A stretch of DNA of 64,000 bases from Cydia pomonella. Taxonomy: Eukaryota; Arthropoda; Insecta; Lepidoptera; Tortricidae. The stretch covers positions 13,516,001 to 13,580,000 of the forward strand of contig NC_084711.1 of the NCBI RefSeq assembly GCF_033807575.1, written 5' to 3'. The notes under the pieces were generated by a model. That model worked only from the letters and a program-made list of their open reading frames with translations. It did no database searches and was not told where the DNA came from. Shown here piece by piece: positions 22,401 to 33,050 of this stretch; the stretch's first letter is position 1; every line of letters starts with the position of its first letter. The position numbers and the translations under genes are program-made.

Positions 22401-24220
22401 TTCACTACAGCAGTGTGAACATATTTGAAAGGTAAAAATACAACCTCAAAAAATTTAATCTTTCTTCATCACTATTTCACTCATGTTTCCTTAAGGTATT
22501 CTAACAATTAAGTTTAATTACCGCAATATAACAAACCTAAAGAAATTTCAATAAAATAATGAACTAACGAACATCAATTGACAGTTCAATCGACAACTTT
22601 TTTTTGTAAAAAAAAAACTTTGTAAGATACGGTCCGAATTGCGGATACAACTATTTGTCAACTATAAGATCGTTAAAAGTAGAATTATTTACTTTGCATA
22701 ACAATTACGTATTTTTTTAAGTCCATTGTTTTGATTATATAATAAAATTCGTAAAATATGGTGTTTTTATTAAATTTTAAACTTTTATTTCAGTCATTAA
22801 TTATAACGATTGAGGACTCGTAGAGTGTTTTAGAACGATGCGGTCTGACTTATTTCGGGGGTCTCATATAAGCCGTCAATATACCGTTGAATTATGTATG
22901 CACTTATTTTTGTGTCTTTCTTTTTGCTTATGATATATGTGAAAGGGGCAAAGACAATAGGATCCAAATATTTCGAACTTGTATTAGGCCCCGCACGTTG
23001 AAATGACATTCGAATATAAAGGTCACTTGAATGTTATTTTGTCTCACTCAGTGAGCAAAATGCGATTTTGCTCACTGTTTTTAAGCTGCAAATTACCCTT
23101 GTTCCAGCTGCTGATGTGAAAAATAAGATTTTCACTTTTACATTTTAGTACTAAGCTTAATGGCATTAAGTCTGCAGCTCACAGAGCCACTAGTTTAAAA
23201 TTAGCGAACGTTTACTCGTACTATCGCTCTTACTGACATAATGTATACCTCCTATATCGTATACCGTCATGTAATAATTTATGTAAGTACGAGATATAAA
23301 TTTTATGTCATTTTTATTGGCGTGACATAAAGTATCAGAGTAGGTAAGTGCAGCGGTACTGTAACTTAGCACATCCCGACCAGCTGAAGCCACGTGATCG
23401 ACTGCATGTTGGGTCAGAGAGTAGTAAATTAATCAAGAGTGTTAACTTTTGTGCCTACTACCACGGTCAGGCCACTCAGGCCAATCCAACTTTATGTTTA
23501 GAAGTAATAAATAACAGATGCACTGTCGCACTGTTACTGCTTGAGAAAGGAGACCGAGGCGCTCCGAAACATGTCGCGCGAGTGATTAAAAACACGTGGG
23601 TTTAAAGCTTAAATTAGGTTAATGTTAGTAGGTATGTCTCACGACAGTTTAAATTCAATTAATAGTAGATGACATAAGTTGACAGTTTTCATACGCCTGA
23701 AGCTGCAATGCAAAAATATTAGGTAAATAGTGCCACCTACGACATTGATGAGGCACGCGGTGTTGTATGGGTTGCCAGTTTACTATGTTTACTAGCCTCT
23801 GGTTAATCGGGTTATCACGGAGTTGCAGAGGCTGGTGGCTCTTTCCATTAAACCACGCTTGTCTTGAGTGACACAAGTACCTACTAAAACACGCGTTATA
23901 TTTACTATCTTATGTATACGCTAGATTGGCAAATAACATCGCTTGAAACGTGATTTCAAGCAGGCCATGAAATGGTCATAAAATGCGTAGCAAATCGTAG
24001 ATGTTCTACGAGTTAATTTACCACGGAAATCTAAAGAAGGAGGACTGAGTAGGGGGGTATTTAATTCGATAAAATCGGAATAAAAAGGGTCTAGTATCAT
24101 CTGGTAGTGGTAGCACCACATCGTTACAAAAAAACAAGTGGTATAGGTGTTCATAATCACTATTACGTTAAAAGCTCTAAGCGGATGATAATGATACTTT
24201 TATAAAGGGGCCCACTGATT
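22401..24220. other. Unannotated stretch with one short hairpin
   Basis: CAGTGAGCAAAA at 23049-23060 pairs exactly with 23066-23077 over a 5-base loop. Otherwise no gene or repeat is supported. Confidence 0.4.
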
Positions 24221-24224
24221 ACCA

Positions 24225-24368
24225 ATAGCGTGACGTGACGTACGCGTTTGCGTTAAGTCCAATTTTGTACAGGATTTTGAGTTTCCAATACGTCCCGCTT
24301 GGCGCGCTGTTTCTAAATCCCATACAAAATGAGACTTAACGCAAACGCGTACGTCACGTTACGCTATC
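24225..24368. repeat. MITE-like inverted repeat, about 144 bp
   Basis: The left arm ATAGCGTGACG...CGCGTTTGCGTTAAG and right arm CTTAACGCAAACGCGTACGTC...ACGCTAT are near-complementary over about 35 bp. No target duplication is obvious. Confidence 0.7.
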
Positions 24369-24939
24369 GAATAAATTTACACTAAGGGGTTCTGTTCGCC
24401 GGACGATATCGGCTTGTTAGTTATTCGCAAAAGCTGACAATCGCGAATCTTTTTTTTAGATAAGTAAGCTTGAAAAAGAATAGTGTTATGTTGTTACAGT
24501 GAGACTCGGTCTTAGAATCAGTGTCATAAAAAGCAAGTATAACTCGATTGAATACGGTATAACTTAAAATACCGAAGTACAAGTTATGCCGTATAATAAT
24601 CGTACGCAATAAACATAAATTGAATACGCTCGCACGTGTCAAATTAATGATTAGACGATGTACCTTCATGATTTTAATGGTTCATTAATTACTCGCGCGT
24701 TATCAATTAGCCTTTGACCAGCTGGGATATACGAAATCTGACATTACCTAGTGACTGTAATGTTTTATCAAACAATTAAGTTTACAAACAAGTAAAGATT
24801 TGCGCACGTCTAGAGTCACGTCACCTTCGAGTGAATACAGGGTAACCACTGGTTACTAACCATTTTCAACCAGAGGTCGTTCGGGTTAATTGTACATACT
24901 TTTTTTTGATAGATTTTTCTTATATTTTATAATGTAAGA

Positions 24940-24991
24940 CAACGTAAATAATGCACCCTATGTAGGTACATAGGGTGCATTATTTACGTTG
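24940..24991. repeat. Near-perfect 52-bp palindrome
   Basis: Arms 24940-24964 and 24967-24991 pair without mismatch (CAACGTAAATAATGCACCC... and complement) around a 2-base centre. Confidence 0.9.
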
Positions 24992-25317
24992 CCGCATTAT
25001 TTAAATACAAGAAAACGAGAAATTTTCTTGTAATAATAGGCAACACATACATAACAAAAAAATAGGCAACGAGGCGATATTTACATGAAGTTAATTTATT
25101 TGTACAGGCTTTATTATTTGGCACACATTATAAATAATATGGGTAGCCTCACAAATTAATCTCCTTCACGGAATTACGGAAATAAATATAGGTTTTTTTT
25201 GCGGCATAAACGGCCATATCTTTATTTTACGTTAACTTAGAAATTTGATTTTTTACAGCTTCAAGGGACTGTAGACCCGAGTGTATGGTTAATTTTAACT
25301 CGATACCTCTCCGCGTT

Positions 25318-25430
25318 CCCGAGATAAAGGGTCTTGCTTAATAGCCAGAGGGACGGACGGACAGACGGACAACAAAGTGCTCCTATAAGGGTTCCTTTTT
25401 TTGCTTTTGAGGTACTAAACCCTAAAAAAT
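25318..25430 (-). repeat. GTTCCGTA/GTCCGTC family, minus-strand fragment
   Basis: GACGGACGGACAGACGGAC and TATAAGGGTTCC followed by TTTTGAGGTAC are the reverse complement of the family head. The tail is absent. Confidence 0.65.
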
Positions 25431-25818
25431 TGTTTTTACAAAAATATTCAGGCACCTTTCCATTTGGTTTCCCTATGCTTCTGTCATTATGTGTGCAAAT
25501 GCAAAGTATTAGGGCCGGAGTTAACCTGGAGGTCGCTGCTCAATAACATTGGAAAAAAAGGCACTCAGTGTCAGTGATAAAGTTTTACGACTAACTTGTC
25601 TTGAATTACGTATTATTAAAGGACTGACGTCAAATACGAAGTCTCGAAGTTTAAAATAAGTAGAATTATGAATACCTTCCAACTCTTAACTATTCACCAG
25701 AAAAGAACGATTTTATGTCTCTTGAGAATGGTAGACAGATCTATTAAAGATTGAATGGCTTCTTATAAATATAACACCTAATAAATTGTTTACGGTAACG
25801 TAAAACCCCGTTACTAGT

Positions 25819-25935
25819 GATAACGCGTTTTCCCTAATTAAAACTAGTTTTCCATATTGCCTCACTGAAAACGCGTTTTCACGATTTGAAACTAGTTTTC
25901 CGTAAGGTCTCGGTGAAAACTAGTTTTGTCATTGG
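25819..25935. repeat. Repeat of paired palindromic motifs
   Basis: Two consecutive units of about 46-48 bp each carry an ACGCGTTTTC block followed by AACTAGTTTTCC. A third partial unit has AAAACTAGTTTT. The 12-mers AAAACGCGTTTT and AAAACTAGTTTT are perfect palindromes. ACGCGT and ACTAGT cores alternate at regular spacing, so clustered protein-binding sites are possible. Confidence 0.6.
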
Positions 25936-25999
25936 GTATTTTAGGAATGAAAAAAACGTTTTCACCAAAACTTTTCCACAAAGCTGTATGAAGCTAAAT

Positions 26000-26500
26000 A
26001 TTTCTAATACATATCGCAATATACTTAGTCTACACAGATATAAAACATTTTTGACGTCAATCAGTTTGGAATTGCTTGAATGTGTAGTGAATGTACCGAA
26101 ACGAATTTATGTAAAACCAGTTTTTACGCCGATACAGTATTCTAACATGCTGTTGTGGCTAAAATAAAGAATTAGGTAGGTAAGTAAAAGCTTTTCAATA
26201 ACGCTCAATATTCTTACACATATTTTGAAACATGAATAGGGACAAACCTTCATTAGCCTTACTACTTATAGTTCATAATACCCAATAAAAGAATGAGTAT
26301 GAACTACCTACCTTCTAAATAATAATAATTGACTAAAACTTGTCGAAATATTTATACACAAATAGTAAAAAAACAGGGCTATTTCACTGTTGGGAACCTA
26401 AAGAGTACCTAAATAAACAAACAGCATAATGTATTGAATTTTTCCTATTGCGTATAGTAGGTATCATAAGCAAAACCATAAGGCACTTACATGGAATTTC
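26000..26500. other. Unannotated AT-rich stretch
   Basis: No supported feature. The open frame across 25886-26167 has no recognisable protein features and includes the palindromic repeat. Confidence 0.4.
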
Positions 26501-26502
26501 TT

Positions 26503-26560
26503 AAAAATAACCACATATAAAAATAACCATATATAAAAATAATCACATATAAAAATAATT
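26503..26560. repeat. 16-bp tandem repeat, about 3.6 units
   Basis: AAAAATAA recurs at 26503, 26519, 26535 and 26551, with unit AAAAATAACCACATAT and minor changes. Confidence 0.85.
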
Positions 26561-26717
26561 TCAGAAAGCGCCTAAAGATGGAAAGGGAAAAACCAAAACC
26601 TGCCCCAATACATAATAGTGTTAGAACTTGATCAGGCTGCAACATTTTAGTACGCTGTTTGGTTGTCCTACTTGAAAGTTTACAAAGCTCGGCACAACAA
26701 ACGTAGGTTCACATTGT

Positions 26718-26900
26718 TCACAACAATGGTGCTGCCCCGACTGCAGCCGCAGACGCATTGTAATTGCGATATTTGTGGCACACGACGGTAAACATTCTCA
26801 CGGTTTTATCGCACTCTTTCCGTTCACACGCCATTTGATGAGGACTTCGTGATCTACTTTTATTAGCCGTATTTAGATTTGAAGACCCTTTCGCACCCAT
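26718..26900 (-). CDS. Weak candidate start exon, unidentified
   Basis: An ATG at 26900 opens 60 codons. The peptide begins MGAKGSSNL, which fits an N-myristoylation-type start (MGxxxS), and continues with SRSRSPHQMACERKECDKT. A possible weak donor (ACCGTGAGAA) lies near 26800. No family was recognised. It may equally be a chance ORF. Confidence 0.18.
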   Translation of the reverse strand: MGAKGSSNLNTANKSRSRSPHQMACERKECDKTVRMFTVVCHKYRNYNASAAAVGAAPLL

Positions 26901-27370
26901 TAGTTACATAGTTAAACTCCGTGCAAGCAAAATGCGATAAGACTCATATCAGATAGTTAAAATACGCCTACCTATTAGCTAATCAGATTTTTCAATTCCT
27001 GTTCTATAAATTCATATATATATTGTCTATTAAATAGGTAAGAACTACATTATTCGAATGTTGTTGCACATGCATGCAGGCAAAGAATGATTTATTATTT
27101 AATCGATTTTTATTTTAATCATTGACATAATTTTGTATGGCCTTTTGATGGTGATGACATTGTTACATGTTATTACTGGAGGTTTCCGCTTGGTGTCAGA
27201 GGGGTCCTAGACAAGGGGACCCCTTATCGGCAGACGGCGCCCGCGACGTCTGGCGACCCTGGCACGGATGCCTGGCGCCCCTACCCAATTAATTTATCTT
27301 TCGGTTTGTTTAGGTTTCTTTTCGCAATGTCAGACTCGCTGTCCATTCATTTAAATCTTTCTTTTTTTAT
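26901..27370. other. Unannotated stretch
   Basis: A GC-rich patch at 27190-27290 has no supported frame. It ends at the left boundary of the DIRS element. Confidence 0.35.
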
Positions 27371-27585
27371 ATATAATAGATGATCAAACGAACTTCTCGA
27401 GCGAAGTTCGATCACTATTATATGAGTCGTTTCATTCGAAGATATAACATTTACCAGGTAGTCCTTTGAACCTACAGGCGACTTTTGCACGATATTAAGA
27501 GACAGTCAATTGACTATTGAACTGATTTTTAGTTCAGTCATTCGTTCCTCTACCCTTTCCGTTCGTTCCACCGTTATAGTTGCTC
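27371..27585 (+). repeat. DIRS inverted terminal repeat (3' end of element)
   Basis: The stretch from about 27418 to 27585 is the reverse complement of 31399-31570, sharing ACATTTACCAGGTAGTCC and the inner end TATAGTTGCTC. The outer 45 bp or so (GATGATCAAACGAACTTC...) are specific to this end. Confidence 0.9.
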
Positions 27586-27649
27586 ATTATCTTTAGAGAA
27601 AACGCAAAACTTTTTAAATTTGGGGTCGTATTAGGGAGGGAGGGTTATT

Positions 27650-27765
27650 ATATCTTCGAATGAAACGACTCATATAATAGTGATCGAACTTCGCTCGTGA
27701 AGTTCGTTTGATCATCTATTATATTTCGTTCGTTTCATTCTTCAGATATAACATTTACCAGGTAG
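27650..27765 (+). repeat. DIRS internal complementary region
   Basis: The first part (27650-27716) is the reverse complement of the outer left repeat (27378-27444). The second part (27718-27765) is the reverse complement of the outer right repeat, ending ACATTTACCAGGTAG. The region therefore spells the junction of the two element ends, as expected for the template that restores the ends through a circle. Confidence 0.9.
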
Positions 27766-28007
27766 ATGTTTAGAGTCTTAAAGTTTTGCTTAAGGTGGAA
27801 TGAAGCTATAGGTATATAGACACGAAATCAATATATTTCTTTTCTTCTTTGACGTGACCTTATTGGTCAGTCATCTAATATTAACAATTGTTCATATAAT
27901 CAAAAAATCATCTACTTATGATCGATAATCTTATTATCTAAGGATTGTCACTTGTATTCGGCAAGCAAACAGATCTCGCAAAGAGTCCTTCATCCGATAG
28001 TGGCCTA

Positions 28008-28862
28008 TTATAGAACCGCGCGGCGCGACGTAGACGCCGAGGTCCAGCCTGCTGTGCGGCGGATAGTGTCGACGCTGACCCCGGCGCGGCTCGCGGCCGA
28101 CGTGGCGGCGTGGCGCACGCTGTGCGCGCTAAACACTGTCATGTCGATGCCACTTTCCGACAAAACATTTTTAATCCATCTGCTGATGGTTTGAGAAGTT
28201 GCAGGTCTATGTGGAGTCTTGTATGTCAATAACAAATGTCCTATGCTATCAACTCTCTTATTTTTTGTTACAAAAATATAATCTCTGAGAGTTGTAGCAG
28301 GGCATATAGAAACATTATCTTTAAAATATGGGAGGAAGAGGACCGGTTGCTCTCGCCCGACAGCTGATGTTTTAATTATGTCCGTGATTCCAACTTTGAC
28401 ACCGTTTGTGGTAATAACAATATTTTCGATTTTTATAAGCGATAATGTTTGAACCCTATGCGCTGTGCATATGGCCAGTAATGTAACTAATTTTTTCGAC
28501 AATAGTTCCAGGCTTATACTTGTATTTGGATACCAGTGAGAGACACGGTTTAAAACAACCTGAGGGTCCCATGTATGGTTATACTTGGGACCGTTCGGTC
28601 TTTGTTTGTACGCACCTTTAAGAAGGCGTTTCACGCAATCGTCCGAACCGACACTGTCTCCCAATAACAAGGATAAGGCTGAACGGTGACTATTCAGTGT
28701 GCCGTATGCACAATTTTTGTTAAATTGTTCTGTTAAAAAAGACAATATTGTCGATTTTGGGGGATTGAAAATTTCAATAGAATTAACGGTGCAAAATTGC
28801 CACCAGAGCTTATATGTAACTTCGTATTGTTGTATTGTTTTGTCGGAGAGTGATGCCAACAT
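28008..28862 (-). pseudogene. DIRS tyrosine recombinase, frame-broken before the catalytic Tyr
   Basis: From the ATG at 28862 there are 284 codons. The upstream frame is also open (…RRGSPPEAITL) and overlaps the preceding ORF, as is usual in DIRS. The N-terminal SAM-like core-binding part covers about 1-100. In the catalytic part I see R136 (AHRVQTLSL), H247 and R250 (SAHSVRHAA) and W273 (AGW). The expected nucleophile follows in another frame: the ORF ends TSRRAVL, while an adjacent frame reads RFYNRPLSDEGLF with Tyr at 28010-28012. The slip lies in the GC-rich run at 28016-28027. The enzyme would integrate the circular element DNA; as read it lacks the nucleophile. Confidence 0.85.
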
Positions 28863-28867
28863 CAGTG

Positions 28868-29443
28868 TTATAGCCTCTGGTGGGGAGCCTCTTCGACTGA
28901 AGGACTGTTGCAGAGCTTCGCGACCCCCAGGGTAAGCCCCTTGTGTAGGGGATGGCAGTCCCTGTAATGGGAATGAAGCAAGTTTTTATTCGGGTTGAGA
29001 AACATTATCTCCGAACTAAGAAGGCTCTGCAATAGGGGGAACCACGGTTGCGATGGCCAAAAAGGAAACACTAATATTCCATTTGCTTGATCGTCTACGA
29101 TCTTTCTAAGGCATTTTAAAATTAACGAAAAAGGGGGAAAGGCGTAAAAATATTTTTTACTCCAGTTAATTGTAAATGCGTCGACCGCTATCGCATCTGG
29201 GTCGCATTTCCATGACACAAAATTTTGGCATTTTGCATTGGAACGAGAAGCAAATAAGTCTATTGTTGGTTTACCAAACCGGTGTACTATAGATTCAAAC
29301 GCTCTGTCCGAAAGTTCCCATTCGGTGTCAGGGTTAACTATTTTTCTAGACTCTGGATCCGCAATATTTTCTTTTGTATTTATATATGATGCAAAGATCA
29401 ATATATTTCGCTTCTCGCACCATTGCCAAATTGTACGAGACAA
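28868..29443 (-). pseudogene. DIRS RNase H end plus methyltransferase-like region
   Basis: This 191-codon frame is the continuation of the RT/RNase H ORF after a frameshift near 29472. It opens with the end of RNase H; the last catalytic aspartate is in NIADPESRK. It then has the block that follows RNase H in DIRS elements (PTIDLFASRSNAKC..., YAFPPFSLILKCLRKI, PFWPSQPWFPLL). In DIRS elements this block is often described as a Dam-like methyltransferase; I see no clear catalytic motif that proves activity. It ends overlapping the recombinase frame. The ATG at 29443 is probably not a real start. Confidence 0.8.
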
Positions 29444-29448
29444 ATCGT

Positions 29449-30705
29449 TTAGGTGTGGAAACTGTATGCCCCCATGCGATTTATATAACTTATAGCGGTC
29501 GTGTTATCAACCCGCAACAAAATTGCACAATTAGTAATATTTTTTGCAAAGCTCTTTAATCCGAGGTAGACAGCCAGTAATTCTAAATAATTAATATGAG
29601 AATCTCGTTCTGAAGATTTCCACGTGCCATTAATCTTATTTTTCCCACAAACCGCACCCCAACCTGAGTTGGATGCGTCACTGTAAATTTCGAGTTGAAA
29701 ATTAGGATTTCTCATGTAATTATTTGATGAACTAATATTATTTAACCACCAGTTAAGATCGTCCATTATGGTACTAGAAGGTTTCATTTTAGCTTCAAAA
29801 GTATCGTTATTTTTTAATAACTCGAGATATTTTTGCCTTTCTAAGTTTTTTGTATAAACCCAACCATATTTTACAGCGGGACAGGCTGACACTAAAACTC
29901 CGATGAGTTGTGAGAACTCCCGAATGGTACATTTAGGGAGCCTTAGAAATTTACGAGCCAATTGTGCAATTTTGTTTCGTTTATCTTCGGGTAAGGCAAT
30001 GGTCAAATTTTGGGTATAAAAGTTAAACCCTAAAAATTTACAAGTCTGTTCTGGATGTAAGGAACTCTTGTCGTAATTGATAACAAATCCTAGACATTGC
30101 AATAGCTTTAAGGTTTCCTTAACATTATTAAGACATTCTTGAAAAGAGTCTCCTATGCACAGAATGTCGTCCAAATAAATGACAGATTTGAGACCTCGCG
30201 ATCTCAAATTAGACATCACTTCTTTCATTATCTTTGTGAATACTCTAGGGGCTACAGATAAACCATATGGCATGGATGTAAATTCATATGTCAGATTATT
30301 AAATTGAAATCTCAAGTACTTTCTGTCATTTATATTTATAGGTATAAGCAGATATGCTTCTGTCAAATCTATTGTGGCTAAAAAACCATTTTGAGGAATG
30401 AGTTTTGAGGCCGTGCGATAATCCTCCATCTTAAAATGACAGGGAGTAATAAATTTATTGAGACCTCTTAAATTTAGGATAAAACGCTTTCCTCCGTTAG
30501 GTTTTGGGGCAAGAAAAATCTTAGATATATATTGGTTTTTGACCTTAGGGCACTCAGATATGGCTCCTAAATCTAACAGCTTTTGTATAGCTAATTTCAT
30601 ATCAGCGACTTCATTTTGTTCAAGCGTGTTTGACGGAACAAATGTTTGTTTTACGTCCGAGTTAAATGGGATTGAGTAGCCATGTCTGACCCAGTCCAAA
30701 ACCAT
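29449..30705 (-). pseudogene. DIRS reverse transcriptase / RNase H (frame-broken)
   Basis: 418 codons from the ATG at 30705; the frame is open further upstream (YYNCWLKITSND precedes it) and overlaps the gag-like ORF. RT motifs: KPNGGKRFILNLRGLN (68-83), TIDLTEAY with catalytic D113, MPYGLSVAPRVF (145-156) and the active-site YLDD at 177-180. RNase H follows with D343 (YSDASNSGWG), E375 (YLELLAVY) and D400 (RVDNTTAISYIN). The frame then ends NRMGAYSFHT at a stop. The matching continuation lies in the next frame, consistent with loss of one G in the G-run at about 29470-29474. The role is copying element RNA into cDNA. The break lies inside RNase H. Confidence 0.9.
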
Positions 30706-30770
30706 GTCGTTCGATGTTATTTTTAGCCAACAGTTATAATAATGACTTATTCGGCCGGCATGTACCTGCG

Positions 30771-31385
30771 TTACGGTGCATGGGCACGTGTCTTGGTCGC
30801 GGGAGATGTCTTGGCCGCTTGTGGAGCTGGAAACGTCCGACGGGTGTAATTCGTCTGCCTGCGAGCACCTCTCCGCCCCCCCCTGTTCGACGCGTAACGA
30901 CGGGGCGCTGACCAGTTTCCCGAGTATGACGCTCGACTTGTCGACGGCTGTGCTGGCGTGGGTTTCTTTGGGGACGTTTTCTTGATTTGAAGACCTTGTT
31001 TTTCAATGGTCTTAGCCGCCTTGATTTTTTCGCCCAATTTATTGCCAAATAGGGTATCATCACGTTCTGTATCTTGAATAACTTGCAAGAACGTCTTATC
31101 GAGACTAGGAGTGATGAGTTTTATGCGACTCTGAGTAGATGACGCATGGAGGTCACACAGAATGCGGCAGCCGTTACTGAGGTGTTTCATAGCTTCGATT
31201 CCGTTGGCATCGACACATTTAATTAGTATATCCATGGCCCTGTTGACGGCAGCGATCCCATGGCCGAGTTGTTGCTGCGTTGTGGCTAGATTTTTATCTC
31301 GGTTCCGGACCATATCGGGTACGGCTGCTGAAATTTCCACGTTTAATTTTGGTGCCTGTAACAGTCGACAGTTGTCGGGAACCAA
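30771..31385 (-). CDS. DIRS gag-like ORF1
   Basis: About 204 codons. The beginning (VPDNCRLLQAPKLNVEISAAVPDMVRNRDKNL) and the following helical stretch (NRAMDILIKCVDANGIEAMKHLSNGCRIL) match the first ORF of insect DIRS elements. The C-terminal 60 residues are rich in Pro, Ser, Arg and Gly (PAQPSTSRASYSG, GGRRGARR), suggesting RNA binding. The left-most codon at 31385 is TTG; the frame stays open upstream towards the terminal repeat with no ATG, so the true start is unknown. It overlaps the open upstream part of the RT frame. Confidence 0.7.
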   Translation of the reverse strand: MVPDNCRLLQAPKLNVEISAAVPDMVRNRDKNLATTQQQLGHGIAAVNRAMDILIKCVDANGIEAMKHLSNGCRILCDLHASSTQSRIKLITPSLDKTFLQVIQDTERDDTLFGNKLGEKIKAAKTIEKQGLQIKKTSPKKPTPAQPSTSRASYSGNWSAPRRYASNRGGRRGARRQTNYTRRTFPAPQAAKTSPATKTRAHAP

Positions 31386-31398
31386 ATAGTCTTTTTGT

Positions 31399-31570
31399 GA
31401 GCAACTATAACGGTGGAACGAACGGAAAGGGTAGGGGAACGAATGACTGAACTAAAAATCAGTTCAATAGTCAATTGACTGTCTCTTAATATCGTGCAAA
31501 AGTCGCCTGTAGGTTCAAAGGACTACCTGGTAAATGTTATATCTGAAGAATGAAACGAACGAAATATAAT
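31399..31570 (-). repeat. DIRS inverted terminal repeat (5' end of element)
   Basis: Reverse complement of 27418-27585 with few changes. The outermost bases (CGTTCGTTTCATTCTTCAG on the element strand) match the second half of the internal complementary region exactly. Confidence 0.9.
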
Positions 31571-32394
31571 TTGTATTATCAACCCCCATTATTTTTGGTT
31601 TTGACACTTGGATGCTTTCTTTGTCGTTTGGCGGGTGTTGCTAGTGAGACTCACAACACGGGCAATGGCAGTAACTATATCGATAATTTCTTGTCACTTA
31701 CTCGTGGTTTCAGTGTATAATTTGTCCTTATATGTCCAGTGTAGATAATATGAATGGCGATATGTTTTTCCAAACCTGGAACCCAAATGAAATTGTTAAG
31801 TTCATTCCACTTTTTTTCTGTGTTTTGATGCTTTCTTGACATTTGACGTCCGCTCTCTTCATAAACAAAATACATGAGTCATAAAAAGGCGTGTGTATTG
31901 CAGGAATGTGAGAAATTTGTGAACAATGGCTGAACCTAAAACGACGACCTTAACAATTCGTACGAGTATATTTTTAAAGTTCTAAATAAATATTAATTAG
32001 TTTGAAAACAAAGCAAGTACATCGCTACATAGCGATGGTCGATATTGAAAATATTTTTGGGAAATGTGATTGTGATAGTGGAAAGTAGATAACTAAAGGT
32101 GAAGCTGGTTTATTTTGTTGCGATAAATTTACAGACATTTTCGGCTAGCCATGTTACTTAATTGTGGACCATAATAAAATAGGGTATTGTAAAGAAAAGA
32201 TTTTTAAGTAGTTTATTTTTCAAGTAGCCATAATTACAATGCGCTTATGATCGTCTCGGGACACATCTTTTCAAAACGTTACATCCTCTAATTAACATGC
32301 ATTCAATAAGAAAATATTCAATTTAAATTGCTATAGAATTACATACAGTAGGTACTTTTCTTTATATACATTTGATTTAAAAATATATATCAAT
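31571..32394. other. Unannotated stretch
   Basis: No gene or recognised repeat between the DIRS right end and the LINE tail. Confidence 0.4.
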
Positions 32395-33035
32395 AAATAC
32401 AAATAGTTTATTTTCAAAAAAAAAATTAGAGCAAGTTACATTTTATTTTGACCCCCACACCAGGCAAAGCCTGTCCCGTGAGGGAAATTATACGATTTAC
32501 TTAAATATATTACATAAGCGGCTATACGTACATTATGTACATCAAATCAACAAATACGGGAGCTCTTTCAGAAAACATCGAATTCTTACAAAAGGAAAAA
32601 AAAATAAACTGATTGCTATGAACACTTACTTACATGAAATATTTTACGTGCTTTCTTACCTGAACTGTAAATATCACCTATAACTCTACACACATTACAA
32701 TGATTTTAATTGCTACTTGTTTTTATTTCAGTTTCTGGTTGGTACCATTCATGTTAATAAGCCTTCAACATCAGTGACTTTTTAAAGTAATTCTTAAGAG
32801 CTGGAAAGGGTAATCTTAAAGCATCGTCCGGTAACTTGTTATAAAAATGAATACATTGCCCAACGAATTAAATTTGTACTTTACGGACACATAACTTTCT
32901 GATATCAAGCTTATTTTTATTCCTAGTGTTATAGTTATGGACATCAGAATTTTTAGTGAAGGAGTCTAGATTCTTAACAACATCAGTAATACTATCATAG
33001 ATGTATTGGGAAGCTACAGTTAAAAAATACGAGTA
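32395..33035 (-). mobile_element. LINE 3' fragment (ORF2 C-terminus and 3' UTR)
   Basis: On the minus strand, translation from about 33030 gives ...YDSITDVVKNLDSFTK, then VHNYNTRNKNKLDIRKL, then VGQCIHFYNKLPDDALRLPF. This is the C-terminal block of many insect CR1/Jockey-group LINE reverse transcriptases. One in-frame TAA interrupts it just before FVGQ. The 3' UTR contains GGACAGGCTTTGCCTGGTG and an A-rich end near 32400. It is a dead, strongly 5'-truncated copy. Confidence 0.65.
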
Positions 33036-33050
33036 TATATTTTTATTGTA

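Larger units (their letters stand above)
27371..31570 (-). mobile_element. DIRS-type tyrosine-recombinase retrotransposon, about 4.2 kb
   Basis: The element reads right to left and has every structural part of a DIRS retrotransposon: inverted terminal repeats (27371-27585 and 31399-31570), an internal complementary region next to the 3' end (27650-27765), and coding regions in the order gag-like, reverse transcriptase/RNase H, methyltransferase-like, tyrosine recombinase. DIRS elements are thought to replicate through a circular DNA intermediate and integrate by recombinase without target duplication; no duplication is seen here. The coding part carries one frameshift in RNase H and one before the recombinase tyrosine, so this copy is not autonomous as read. 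Confidence 0.9.

Noticed and set aside
23750..23775. AGGCACGCGGTG, a 12-base match to the miR-124 mature region
   Set aside because: The rest of the mature sequence does not match and no complementary arm lies nearby to form the pre-miRNA hairpin.
26503..26560. CRISPR-like array
   Set aside because: The period is 16 bp with no spacers, in a eukaryotic genome; it is a plain tandem repeat.
27371..31570. LTR retrotransposon or endogenous retrovirus
   Set aside because: The terminal repeats are inverted, not direct, and a tyrosine recombinase replaces an integrase.
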